Source of the DNA: Fonsecaea monophora
Taxonomy: Eukaryota > Ascomycota > Eurotiomycetes > Chaetothyriales > Herpotrichiellaceae
Direction: 5' to 3'
NCBI RefSeq assembly: GCF_001642475.1
Contig: NW_019174019.1
Coordinates: 62,001-126,000, forward strand
DNA: 64,000 nucleotides
Below the pieces are notes generated by a model. That model made no database searches. It saw only the letters and a program-made list of their open reading frames with translations, and had not been told where the DNA came from. Position numbers and translations under genes: made by a program. Positions 44,862 through 54,832 of the stretch are shown piece by piece. Position 1 is the stretch's first letter. Each line of letters opens with the position of its first letter.

Positions 44862-46609
44862 ATGTCGCTCACGCGAGTTGCGTCGGTCGATGGCTTCGAG
44901 CGTGAGAGAAGAGGCTCTCACGTCTCTTCGCATCGCAGAATGAGTTTCAATCCTGTCAGCGAATGGATCCCGCCCACGGACCGGAAACCCAGTCTGGTCT
45001 CGGTTGCTCTGCAGTTTGAAGAAGTTTCGAAGCGAAAGCGCATAGGTATGTGAATGACCCATGTAAGGGACGCACAAGATCCCCACTGACAGGCCTATGC
45101 TGCCACAGTCCAGGTTGTTGTTGCCATAATATATTGCCTGTTCGCGGCCGGAATAGTTTTCGGCTACGCGGCCATCAAGCCTGTCTTGATCGATGAAGGC
45201 GTCTTCAAAGACCTGTGTACGCCAGAAGAGGTGGACCAACACGTTTCGCCATGTTACAAGCAGGAGATTCGGTTGAACTTGATGTTCACTGTGGCAGCTG
45301 TCTCGACCAATGTCGCAGCCCTCCCTATCGGAACCATCCTCGACAAGTACGGACCCAAGGCCTGTGGAATCATAGGCAGCATCTTTCTGACCACCGGTGC
45401 CTTGCTCTTTTCCTTCGCCTCCCAGGTTGACGGTGACCTCTTTACTCCAGGATACTTCTTCCTGGCCCTTGGCGGTCCTTTCGTCTTTATCTCTTCCTTT
45501 CAACTCTCAAACACCTTTCCACAAAACTCAGGCTTATACTGGCGCTCCTGACGGGTGCCTTCGACTCCTCATCAGCGCTCTTCCTCATCTTCCGCCTCAT
45601 TTACGAAGCCACCGGCGGCAAACTGAACACCCACCGCCTCTTCCTCCTCTATCTCATCGTGCCTATCTTCATCTTCATCGTCCAGGTCTTTATAATGCCA
45701 AAGGACTCGTACAAAACTGTAAGTGAAGTGGTCAAGGACGCTGAAGAGCAAGTCAACGCTCCCACCCCACCCGAAGCATCCGAAGATGAACGTCGCTCTC
45801 TGCAAGAACGAAGAGAAAGTACTATCCAGGAGATATCCTTACTCCTGGACAAGTCGACCAACACAAAACGCCAGAAGAGAGAAGAGCACAAGAACGCGAG
45901 GTCGGGTGTGTGGGGAGCTATGCATGGCTATTCCGCCCTTCAACAGATCAAATCGCCATGGTTCTGGCTCATCACGTGCTTTACCGTCGTGCAGATGACG
46001 CGGATCAATTACTTTGTGGCCACGATTCGGCCGCAAGAACGTTACCTTCTAGGGTCTCCAGAGAGCGCGAAATTGGTGAATGACTTTTTCGACGTGGCAC
46101 TTCCTCTGGGAGGTGTTTTGAGCATCCCGTTTATTGGCCTGTTGTTGGACAACACATCCACACCTTTCGCCTTGGGATTTCTGGTGGTCGTAGCCACCAT
46201 TATTGGTGTACTGGGCTGCCTCCCTTATATGTGGGCGGCCATCGCCAACGTCTGCCTTTTCGTCGTGTACCGGCCCTTTTATTATACCACTGTCTCGGAC
46301 TACTCTGCAAAAGTATTTGGGTTTCAGACCTTTGGCAAAGTTTACGGTCTCATAATCTGCCTCGCAGGGCTCTTCAACTTCTTGCAGAGTCCTTTGGATG
46401 CAGTCACGCATATGGTGTTCAACAATAACCCGATCCCTGTCAACGTGATCCTTATGAGCATCGCGGTGATTGTGGGCTCCGCGCTGGTGACGTTCACATC
46501 GATCAAGGCGAGGACGATGAAGAGAGACTTCTTGGAGGATGAGGCTGAAGGGGCCACAGAGTCCCTGATGCCCAGTGCCATGACGAATGGGAGCGGCTAT
46601 GGGACATGA
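44862..46609 (+). pseudogene. SLC43/Fmp42-like MFS carrier with apparent 1-nt frameshift
   Basis: Exon 1 is 44862-45045 and exon 2 is 45109-46609, around a 63-nt phase-1 intron (GTATGT...CCACAG). The 12-helix MFS protein would be about 560 residues. The N-terminus leads into KRIVQVVVAIIYCLFAAGIV, then LPIGTILDKYGPKACGIIGS (the MFS loop 2-3 signature). The frame ends by TGA shortly after SNTFPQNSG, while the +2 frame continues immediately with LILALLTGAFDSSSALFLIF and stays open to the C-terminus. Family members read straight across this point, and no intron can be placed without deleting conserved residues. One base therefore appears missing near 45531-45533 (TCAGGCTT). It could be a true disruption or a sequencing/assembly error. 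A large acidic cytosolic loop lies between helices 6 and 7. Relatives (SLC43, yeast Fmp42) move amino acids or remain uncharacterised. Confidence 0.8.
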
Positions 46610-47143
46610 GAGAAAAGTGAGATTGATGGGTGGAGTTGTCAGCACCGGCAGAGCATTGTCACTCTCAAGACTGGAGATATCCCAGCTTCTTGCGCCGGAT
46701 TGTTCCCTCGAGCTGCGTATGTTGTTTTGTTTTCTATTTCCTCTTTTTTTTTTTGACACCAGTGCAACACGAAAAGCAGCCCATCCGGCCGGATCCAGTT
46801 TGGGAGGGAAATTGTCGAGTTTTACTTTGCAACGGCGACAAAATATGGCCTGGTGTATAAGCAGGCACTCTTGAGTTCAAGAGAAGAAGGGAGAAAAGTT
46901 CTCGCTCGCCTGTTGGACGATGATGCATTAACTGATCCCGGAAGTGACCGGGGGCAAAATGGGAATGGGCTTCGTCGCTTTTATGACCAGGTCAGGCCAG
47001 ATGATCTCAGATCGATTGACATTTACGGGATTCGTGGAACGTACCAGTACTTGCTGTCCAGTACGGTCCCAATGTCTATAAGAGAGAGGGAATTTTTGAC
47101 GCGAGTTACGGAGTGAGGATATCCGGGTATTAGTACGTATATA
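46610..47143. other. Intergenic between the SLC43-like gene and the transposon
   Basis: No gene seen. A T-rich run (about 46741-46756) lies downstream of the carrier stop. The TA target duplication of the transposon ends this segment (47142-47143). Confidence 0.6.
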
Positions 47144-47174
47144 CAGCACCCTAGCAAAAATATCCGTCCACCCC
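47144..47174 (+). repeat. Left terminal inverted repeat of the Tc1 element
   Basis: 31 bp identical to the reverse complement of 48444-48474. It starts CAGCACCCTA right after the TA duplication. Confidence 0.95.
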
Positions 47175-47269
47175 ACCATTTTTCCACCTACTAGATTTTC
47201 AGCCACCACCACTTGTTTCTTTAATTACTTCAACCACGTACGCTTAATCTCTCTGTAACTACTGTTATA

Positions 47270-48307
47270 ATGACAAAAAGCAATGAATATTCTGATTTTG
47301 TACGTGGTACAATCAACGGACTTCATTTAGCTGGAAAATCGCAGCGAGAGATCGCCGATATCGTTCAAATACCTCGCAGTTCAGTTCAGTACATTCTCAA
47401 TCATCTTGAGTCACAGAGCCACCAACGCCCTGGAAGACCTGAAAAACTATCAAATACTCTAAAGAGAAGACTCGTCCGTTACGCAAAGAGATTTCCTAGG
47501 CATTCCTATCAACAGTTGATCGATAATAACGATCTTGATGTCTCAATTGATACCGTTCGAAGAGTACTACGCGACTACGGATTACGCCGCTGGATGGCTA
47601 AAAACAGGCCTAAACTAAGTAAGGAACATGCTCGTAAACGCCTCGAGTTCGCTCTTGCGCATAAAGACTGGACCTAGGAGGAATGGTCGCGAGTTATTTG
47701 GTCAGACGAATGTTCGATACTCCGTGGCAGTGGGATCGCACGCGAATGGCTATTCCGTACGCCAGAACAGAAGTGGAAAAAGGACTTTATTACACCTCGA
47801 GGTAAAGCCCAGGACCTCTCGATCATGATCTGGGCAGCAATCTGGGGCCAGGAGGCGTCAGACGCCGTTATTCTATCGCGCGACTGGGAGTCAAAAAAGA
47901 TGGGCTATTCGGCCAATTCCTATCTCGAAGTGCTTGAGGAAAACATTCCTACCTGCTAGGAACCAGGTAGGATATTCATGCAAGACAATGCCCCAATTCA
48001 CAAAGCGAAAAAGGTCATAGAATGGTTCGTAGACCGTGGAATAATAGTAATGGATTGGCCACCGTTTTCGCCTGATTTAAACCTAATTGAATCCCTCTGG
48101 TTTGAACTAAAACGCCTCGTCAACGAGATCGATCCTGGCCTTAAGGACACTACTGGCGATAGCGATGCTATCAGGCAGCGATTTGCAAGCGCAATTACTA
48201 GGGCCTGGGCCAGTATTAGCCCTGGAAAGATCAAGGCAGTGGTCAAGTCAATGGATAACAGGATCAACGAAGTTATCGCCGCCGAGGGCTGGTATACGCG
48301 ATATTAA
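47270..48307 (+). pseudogene. Tc1-type DD34E transposase with two in-frame TAG codons
   Basis: The frame would encode 345 residues. The N-terminal half has paired helix-turn-helix DNA-binding segments (KSQREIADIVQIPRSSVQYI, then RRLVRYAKRFPRHSYQQLI and RRVLRDYGLRRWMAKNRP). The catalytic triad is complete: Asp in VIWSDECSI, Asp in MQDNAPIHKAKK and Glu 35 residues later in PDLNLIESLW (DD34E). TAG codons at 47675-47677 (within KDWT*EEWSR) and at 47957-47959 (just before EPGRIFMQDN) break the frame in two places, with no frameshift. Each would be CAG before a single C-to-T change, which is the direction of RIP or of cytosine deamination. The protein is therefore presumably inactive unless the stops are read through. 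Confidence 0.9.
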
Positions 48308-48443
48308 TAGTTTTTTTTTGCGGAGCTAGGTTTATGACTATTCGGCTAGAGATCCTACAATTTGTATTAAATTATCTCATAAATTGAGTGTGTGGTGGCT
48401 ACTTGTTATAGAGGTGGTAAGGGTGAAAACATCTGGTGGGGTG

Positions 48444-48474
48444 GGGGTGGACGGATATTTTTGCTAGGGTGCTG
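48444..48474 (-). repeat. Right terminal inverted repeat of the Tc1 element
   Basis: Reverse complement of 47144-47174 without mismatch, followed by the TA duplication at 48475-48476. Confidence 0.95.
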
Positions 48475-49421
48475 TATGAACCAAAGATACGTATATGTAA
48501 TACTATGACCGCCCGAGATACTCGCGTACGTACATGAGTTAGGTACCAATCAAATATTCACTTCATACCTGCCGTCTGTACCAGCGAATGCGCTTGTAAC
48601 AGACTGAACGATGCACTTTGCGAGCTCTCGGTCCGTTACGTAGTTGGTACATGTAGTTGGTAAATATTAGTATACATGTACCTCGTACTCGGTACGAGCA
48701 TGTCGAAACGTCGAAACATGTCGAAGCAATTTATTGGGAGGAGGACTGACGAATGTATATCTACGAGAATCGGCGGAGCGAGTTGTAACGGCGAGATTGT
48801 AGATACATGGGACGAGATGAGACTGGCTTGTACATGTGATTGAGTGTATGGCGGATCTGGCATCTGAATATCATATCATTCACGAACTTCACTAAAGAAT
48901 GCATGGCTGCTCGTTTGTCTCTCTTGGAAGCTGTAAACAAGGACTGTAGTTTTCTTTTCGACGGAAGGGAGGGAACGTTCGGATGGAGTTGTTCCCCAAG
49001 TGCGGCGCATGTAAGTTTCGTCTCTGAGTATCTTTTTTGAAGCGGAGTATAATTGACGGAATGGCTACCGGTGTAGTCCTCTGCGCGACCACGCGACTGT
49101 GTAGATGGATTCTCCAACCTTGGTCGAGGATCAACTAGCCACCATGAGAAAGTGCGATATTAATCGTCCTTGTCCCGACAGTCAAATCACATCAATCCGA
49201 ATCCGCCTCATCGCGAATCCCTCCTGAGCGGCCCACTCAATCCACTCGCCTTTCTGTCTCCTGATTTTGTACATTCGTTCCTTATAATACATGCGATATC
49301 GTCAGCGGCCGGGGCCGGCGCGGCACCAAATAACGCCTGAGTGGTGCCGTTCTCTGCAGAACTGGCGGTTGGAGTCGGAGTAGCGAGATGATTCGTTGTG
49401 AACATGGTGCAAAAAGGTGGC
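48475..49421. other. Intergenic between transposon and TOM subunit gene
   Basis: No gene supported. It contains the longest form of the dispersed palindrome, CTCGTACTCGGTACGAG (48682-48698), and a cluster of TACATGTA/TAGTTGGTA motifs nearby (about 48640-48680). Confidence 0.5.
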
Positions 49422-49719
49422 CTAGAATCCCGGGAGAAGCATCTCACTCCATTCCGAGTTGAAGAATGCGACGGCAGCCTAAACAAAGAAAAGGTCAGTC
49501 CATGATCGTCAAGAGTGGAGGACCACTTGGATTGGAAAAGGAAAAGGAAGTGCCCGCGCGAGGCGACTCTAGCAGGAGAAAACTTACTCCAAACATGGCC
49601 ACACTGATGACAACACTCGAGTTCTCCTCGGAGGTCAACGTATGATATACCTGGCCGAACCAGCCTTTGGGTTGGGACCGACGGGTCGCGGGCTGAACTG
49701 TGATGCGCTTGGGAGGCAT
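49422..49719 (-). CDS. Small TOM complex subunit, Tom6-like
   Basis: Two exons, 49719-49588 and 49478-49422, with a 109-nt phase-0 intron (GTAAGT...GTTTAG). The product is 62 residues. A basic N-terminus (MPPKRITVQPATRRSQPKGW) is followed by FGQVYHTLTSEENSSVV, then a single C-terminal anchor that spans the splice, VVISVAMFG|AAVAFFNSEW, and a short SEMLLPGF end. A basic cytosolic head, one tail anchor and a conserved LLP-type end fit the tiny fungal Tom subunits that stabilise the mitochondrial import pore. I judge Tom6 more likely than Tom5 or Tom7 by the MPPKR start. The exon-1 frame runs on to a stop inside the intron, so an unspliced reading would give a wrong C-terminus. Confidence 0.6.
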
Positions 49720-50089
49720 TGTGGAAAGAAGTGTTGGAGAGTCGGCTGCTGGGGGTGTCTTGGGCTATTCAACTTTGCGGAGTCAAAATTCCCTTACGTT
49801 TCGAGAATGTGCAACGAGGACAAAGGGCGATGGATGATGGTGTAGATTTGAAAAGTAGTTGGAACTGCTCTCTAGCTAAATGAATGACCTCCTGCGCAAT
49901 AAATCGCAGCTTGGAAATTTTGGAGAATCTGGATACGGTGGCGCGCAGGTCTTGTCTAGTGAAGTATCTAGTGCGGATCATTAAGCCAAGGTCTACCTCA
50001 AAGTGCTGCTCGTGCTCCACGTGCTCCATCCATCGTGCTCCACGCATCTCCTCCTCCCCCCTTAGTCTCCCTCATCTCTCCCTCTCTAC
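49720..50089. promoter_or_regulatory. Promoter segment of the TOM-like gene
   Basis: 370 bp between the TOM-like gene (5' end) and the FMO gene (3' end), both on the minus strand. Pyrimidine-rich patches occur (about 50041-50092); no gene seen. Confidence 0.45.
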
Positions 50090-51619
50090 CTAGACAGTTA
50101 TGGGCAGCTTTCTAACTCCAATCCTGGTCTCCTTCTCTTGCTGATCTTGTTCTTTTGCATCCAGCCACATTTTCCACTTTGCGTTTCGGTCGACCCTAGC
50201 AAGAAGCCACTCCGGAGTATGACCCTGCATTTTGTCGTCGATTCCAAGCCGAGCAGCATCCTCATTGACCCATCGGACAAGATCTTCCACATATGCTTCT
50301 TCAGCCCCAAGCTCCGCTAGGCTGTGAAAGTCTCTCCCCAAGCCTTTGGTCCGTACCCGTTCATTATACTCTTCGCGCATTCGTTGCTTGGGTGGCAGCT
50401 CGGCTTTACCACTCAATACCCTCGCGACCGCCTGGGCTTGGAACTCGAAAAACGAGAATGTGGCAATGTGATATGGAGCCCCGACAAACGCAAGCGTGGG
50501 ATCCTCAATGTAAAATATGTCCTTGTGCAGGTTGTGCACCATTTCACCTTCGGCGGTGACGAGCACAAATTCGTCTGCTTCACCGGCTGGAATGTCGTCC
50601 CGGTGCAGATGTGGGAGGAACGGATAGGAGGTTATGTATCCTGTACAAAGGATGACTGAATGGATATCCGTCAACGCCTCGCCATTCTCGAGAATTACCT
50701 TCCCGGGAATTGGTCCTGAAGCTGGAGCATTGACATCGCGGTCCTCATTCAGTTGGAAGGATTTAACGGGCCCGATTCGCGTGGCGCCTGATGGTAAGAA
50801 GCTACTAGGAACGTCGAAAGCTCCGTTTCGAGAACTCTGATAAATCTGCTTCGCATAGGCAGCTGATTCTTTGGCGATGTCGCTCGACGATACGCCAGCA
50901 CCAACGAGAAGGATGTTCTGGTCTTTGAAAATTCGGGGATTGCGGTATCTTTTCGAATGCCAGACTCGATCGGGCCACCCTTGCTTCCACTCTTGGAGCC
51001 CCGGAAAGTTGGGTATACGTGGCATATGGTAATGCCCTGATGCCACGACCACGGCATCAAATGTCCAGCGTCGTTCTACCAATCGCGACCCCAGAGGCTC
51101 TTTCTGCAACGTTGTCGTCCGCACGACCCATTCACCAAGATACTTCCGCACCTCCTCAACGCGAGTGTGGTACTGTGTGACTGCGGAGACGCCATGCTTG
51201 AGTGCAATGTTCTGGATGTATTCCTCCAATACGTTTTGGTTGACGATATCCTCAGTGCCTTCAGGCCACGCGAGCAAACTTGTTCTCATCTCCCTGGTTG
51301 AGACGTTGTTCTTCAGGCCGGCATAACATGGCCCTGGTGGTGCATGAGCAATCTCCAGCTTGTCGTTGTCCTCGTTCTCCGGTGGAGGAGTGCTGAATGC
51401 GAGCTCCGGCCTTGTCTCATAGTCGCCTTTCGATGGGAGCTCATTCGGGTAGGAGGGATCGACTGATGAACGCTCGTCAAAGTGCCATACTCCGCCGGCG
51501 ATTCCTGATCTCTCGAATAGAACTACCTCGAGGCCGTGTTTCAACAGGTGTGCAGCTGTACAGACGCCGCTGATACCGGCACCTATCACGGCGACTCGGT
51601 TACTCCTATTTTGGACCAT
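50090..51619 (-). CDS. Flavin-containing monooxygenase (class B, FMO-like)
   Basis: Intronless, 509 residues. An N-terminal FAD-binding Rossmann motif VAVIGAGISG (GxGxxG at 13-18) is followed by FERSGIAGGVWHFDE. Mid-protein are the FMO-type signature FPGLQEWKQGWPDRVWHSKR (about 215-235) and a second dinucleotide motif LLVGAGVSSSDIA for NADPH. VILCTGYITSYPFLP provides the C-terminal ATG-type motif. Such enzymes insert one oxygen atom at S, N or C using NADPH and O2. The substrate is not predictable. The neighbouring Dal5-type permease and TauD-type dioxygenase suggest organosulfur or organonitrogen use, but that is inference. The protein is probably cytosolic, since no signal peptide is evident. 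Confidence 0.92.
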   Translation of the reverse strand: MVQNRSNRVAVIGAGISGVCTAAHLLKHGLEVVLFERSGIAGGVWHFDERSSVDPSYPNELPSKGDYETRPELAFSTPPPENEDNDKLEIAHAPPGPCYAGLKNNVSTREMRTSLLAWPEGTEDIVNQNVLEEYIQNIALKHGVSAVTQYHTRVEEVRKYLGEWVVRTTTLQKEPLGSRLVERRWTFDAVVVASGHYHMPRIPNFPGLQEWKQGWPDRVWHSKRYRNPRIFKDQNILLVGAGVSSSDIAKESAAYAKQIYQSSRNGAFDVPSSFLPSGATRIGPVKSFQLNEDRDVNAPASGPIPGKVILENGEALTDIHSVILCTGYITSYPFLPHLHRDDIPAGEADEFVLVTAEGEMVHNLHKDIFYIEDPTLAFVGAPYHIATFSFFEFQAQAVARVLSGKAELPPKQRMREEYNERVRTKGLGRDFHSLAELGAEEAYVEDLVRWVNEDAARLGIDDKMQGHTPEWLLARVDRNAKWKMWLDAKEQDQQEKETRIGVRKLPITV

Positions 51620-52097
51620 GGTTTGCGGAAGGATATCAAAGATGTTTCTCCGATAACATCACCCTCGAGAAAGATCCTTGCAAGTGGCTCGTCCCGCCTT
51701 AAGAACTATAAGAAGCCGCGGGTGTGTGGTGTCTCATTACAGGGCCTGCCAATCAAAGGTGGTCTGACGAGTTCCCTTCACGAGAGGGTACATATCAGCA
51801 AATACCCTCTTCCAAGCACGCCATAGGTGTTGTGCTTTTGGCCAAACTATAATTTGACCGACCCCCTCGGCGTTATGACACCTTATGCTCGATAGCTTCA
51901 TCGAGGGATGACAAATGTACACAATCCAGCCAACACTGTCGGTAATGATTTCGGTTCATCAAGACCTCATTGACGGCGTTGACACATCTGAATACTATCC
52001 ACCTCGGGCTCTTGTTCAGCTACACACCTGTCTGCAGACCTCTCCAGACTTCTAGTCTTCCAGACACCTAGGTTGGCCCTCGAATATCCCGAATTCG
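51620..52097. other. Intergenic FMO / Dal5-type permease
   Basis: 478 bp containing the 5' flank of the FMO gene and the 3' flank of the permease gene. No gene seen. Confidence 0.6.
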
Positions 52098-53677
52098 TCA
52101 CACGACTGGGCCGAGTTTTCTCTTTCTTGCCAGCTCCCACTTCCACAAGACCCTAATTACCAATGCGCAGACAATCATCCCGGCGCTCAAACATGCAGAA
52201 GTGATAAACCCTCTGTGGTACCTCGGGGCGTCAATCTGCTGCCACACTACTAGCGGTAACCAAGCTTGAAACACATAGGCCAACTCGTTCATGGTCCCCA
52301 CCACAATTGCCCTTTCTTCGTTGTCATCTGTGCAAATTTCGTGCGCCCAAGCCATGCACAAGCCACTCAGGCCGCCACCACATCCGGCCAGAATGTAGCA
52401 CGCCCAGTGCCACCCAACTGGTATGTCCCAGGCTGCAAGACTCGCGTAGGAAACTATCGATACTAGACCTCCGAAGACGATCGGGGGCCATCGGGCGCCG
52501 CGGAAGATAGTGTCCGAGGTCCAAGCATAGATGAGAGTACTGACCACCTGCACTGCATATGTGGTGGTCGGATATGTATTGATCTGCGAGATGGTGTACT
52601 TGGGGTGTGTCGAGTCCTTGAGATACTGTGCAAAGGTAGGCTGGCTGACTCCTGCTCCGGCATTGTTGAAGGTCATGTACAAGGCCGCCAACATGTAAAT
52701 CTTCCAAGATGTGAAGATTTTCTTGAACTTGGCCTTGGTGTACGGGGCTCTCTGGGCGCGGCCTTCCAGCTCCATCCGCTTGCGCGCATACTCGCGCTCC
52801 GCCGGGGTGAAATACCATGCCGTGGTGATTTCGGGAACGTCAGGAAGCAGGAAAAACCCGGAGAGAGCAATTGGGAGAGAGATGATTCCGTCCACCACGA
52901 AGAGCCATTGCCAGCCCTTCAAGCCTCCTTTGCCCCCGAGGTGGTAGACGGCGGCCATGAGGTATCCGGAAAACATGCTCCCAATGGCGGACGAGGTGTG
53001 GAAAATACAGGACCGTTTTGCCAATTCATCTCTCCGGTACCACGATCCGATTACGTATTGCATGCCTGGGTAGAATGTCGCTTCGGCAAGACCGATGAGG
53101 AATCGGAGGGCATAGATCGAGCCGGCGGAGTTGCACTTTGCGAGGCAGAAGGTCAACACTGCCCACACAACCTCCATGAGCGGGATCCAGATTCGCGGAC
53201 GGACGCGGGTGAGGATCATGTTTGCTGTTACAGGTCCGTCAGTCACAGTCACTGAGAGCCCGTCTGGCTGGCCCAAGGGGATCACTGCTTACACGGCACT
53301 TCGCCAATGACATATCCCACGGTCCAACATGTCTGCATATAGTTCAGCTGGTTCTTGTACAGGCCCAGGTCCTCCTTCATGCCTGACACGAACGCATTGT
53401 TGATGTTGATCTGGTCGAGATACTTGATGAAGTACCCCAGGGTGGCGAACGTGAGCACCGCGGCGTCGAGCTTGAACAGGAACCGTCGTTCCTCTGGCGA
53501 CTTGTCCAGCGTGTCCCAGACATACGACTGCCATTTGCGCTTTGGCTTGGCCTGGATCGTGTTGTCTGAGATCTTGCTGTTGGAGCTAAGCGTCTCGTCC
53601 ACCGCCACCGGCGTCGTCGACAGATCGGTCTCGACCCCCTTGACGGTGATCTCTTTGCTCTGTTCGTAGAAGGACAT
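52098..53677 (-). CDS. Dal5-family MFS permease (anion:cation symporter)
   Basis: Two exons, 53677-53293 and 53224-52098, with a 68-nt phase-1 intron (GTAAGC...GTAACAG); 503 residues. The junction restores VIGEVPS|NMILTRVRPRIWIPLMEV, a hallmark of the Dal5/allantoate-permease family. Twelve helices are apparent, with the usual KLDAAVLTFATLGYFIKYLD start, ALRFLIGLAEATFYPGMQYV and the central cytosolic loop YARKRMELEGRAQRAPYTKA. Members import allantoate, biotin or vitamin precursors, and, relevant here, sulfonates or other organic anions. A further ATG 39 nt upstream is possible; the downstream one (MSFYEQSKE) is preferred. The gene is divergent from the TauD-type dioxygenase, which hints at co-regulation. 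Confidence 0.9.
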
Positions 53678-54832
53678 CTTGGTAATTCTTGGTGCCCAGC
53701 CCAGTGGCTTTCCCACTTTTGCTCCTCTCCGTGGGCAATTCGTTTTCCGCTGGAGAGATATGCCAATGGCCTTCTTCGAAGCTCCCTTTTTAAACTTTCT
53801 CTGGGCTTTTTCTTCTTGTTTTTGAAAGCTTCTTTACGGAGGCACCTCCCAGCACATGAACGGGCCATCGAGTCTCCCCCCTCTAGACCATCGCACCTTT
53901 TAACGAGATATTGCGTGCTCCTCATTGCCGACGCTCTCGAACCCTAGTCGACGCACATTGCTCGGCCGCGATGTGCGCACACGGCGTACTCGGTGTAGCG
54001 AGCCATTCTAGTGTTCCTTATAGCCGGGGGAAAGGGGGCGATCTGCGTTGGTTGTCCAATGCAAGGATGATGGCGACGAACCCTTTGAGAGCGTCTGCAT
54101 AAGGCCCCCTCCCCACCGGCCAGATGATACCACGTCGTGCACGTCGCACGCATTGCATTATTGTTGATTGCCAGAAAGCAAGGGTCTCTGTCGATGGACG
54201 AGCAGCAAATAGGGGGGTTAAAGCACGCCATTTGCCCCCACGTGACTGCGGCTGCGGACCGGTCCATGTACCTCCCCTGATCGCTCTGTAGAGATCAGCT
54301 GAGTATCGAGACACTCACACGTTGACATGGTATTGATTGGAACGATAAGGAACCTCTCTGGAAAAGCGGGGGTTTGGGATGGTTCTGTATAGGTACAGAA
54401 AGGGCGTGAGCGTGTCTCTCCACCGGGGGGGTGTGGGTGGATGGGTAGCTTTTGCCCCCTTGGGAGAGGTGGTTGCAAATCGGTAGAGTAGCTTTCGTCC
54501 GTCTTCATGCGGCTAATCGATCTTCTCCTCCGTAAGTGGACGGAACGTTCGATAACCGGCTGCGGGCACGCAATGAGGGATTCTGATATCGCAATCTTGT
54601 TGTCTCTGAGCAAATGTACTGAGGTCGTAACCTGGCATTCTGGCAATCTGGCTCTGTAAGCAAGTCGGGATTTGTGGAGTAATCTTTGAAACTCTTTTGT
54701 TCCAGTGCTGCTTGAAAAAGAGATGCTCGGTGATTGATTGTCAGACCGTAGTCTTCCTTACCCCGTTTGTCTCTCTCAGAGGAATCTTTGTCCTGTGGAA
54801 AAAGGACAGAAGAGTTCAATCCGTCTCTCAGA
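53678..54832. promoter_or_regulatory. Shared divergent promoter region, permease / TauD dioxygenase
   Basis: 1155 bp between two divergent starts. A TTTAAAAAG TATA-like element on the minus strand (about 53787-53797) lies ~115 nt upstream of the permease ATG. No gene supported. Confidence 0.45.

Larger units (their letters stand above)
47144..48474 (+). mobile_element. Tc1/mariner-family DNA transposon, full length
   Basis: A 1331-bp element with perfectly matched 31-bp terminal inverted repeats beginning CAGCACCCTAGCAAAAATAT. It is flanked by a TA dinucleotide at 47142-47143 and again at 48475-48476, the standard IS630-Tc1-mariner target duplication. It carries a single transposase frame (47270-48307) on the plus strand, which has two TAG codons. 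Intact, identical ends argue for recent insertion, probably by a transposase supplied in trans or before the stops arose. Confidence 0.95.

Noticed and set aside
45430..45532. An intron that would remove the frameshift in the SLC43-like gene
   Set aside because: Every donor/acceptor pair I could place deletes residues normally present in the family (the FISSFQLSNTFP stretch).
47628..47828. Separate small open frame inside the transposon
   Set aside because: It is in a different phase from the transposase, whose conserved residues continue through this stretch.
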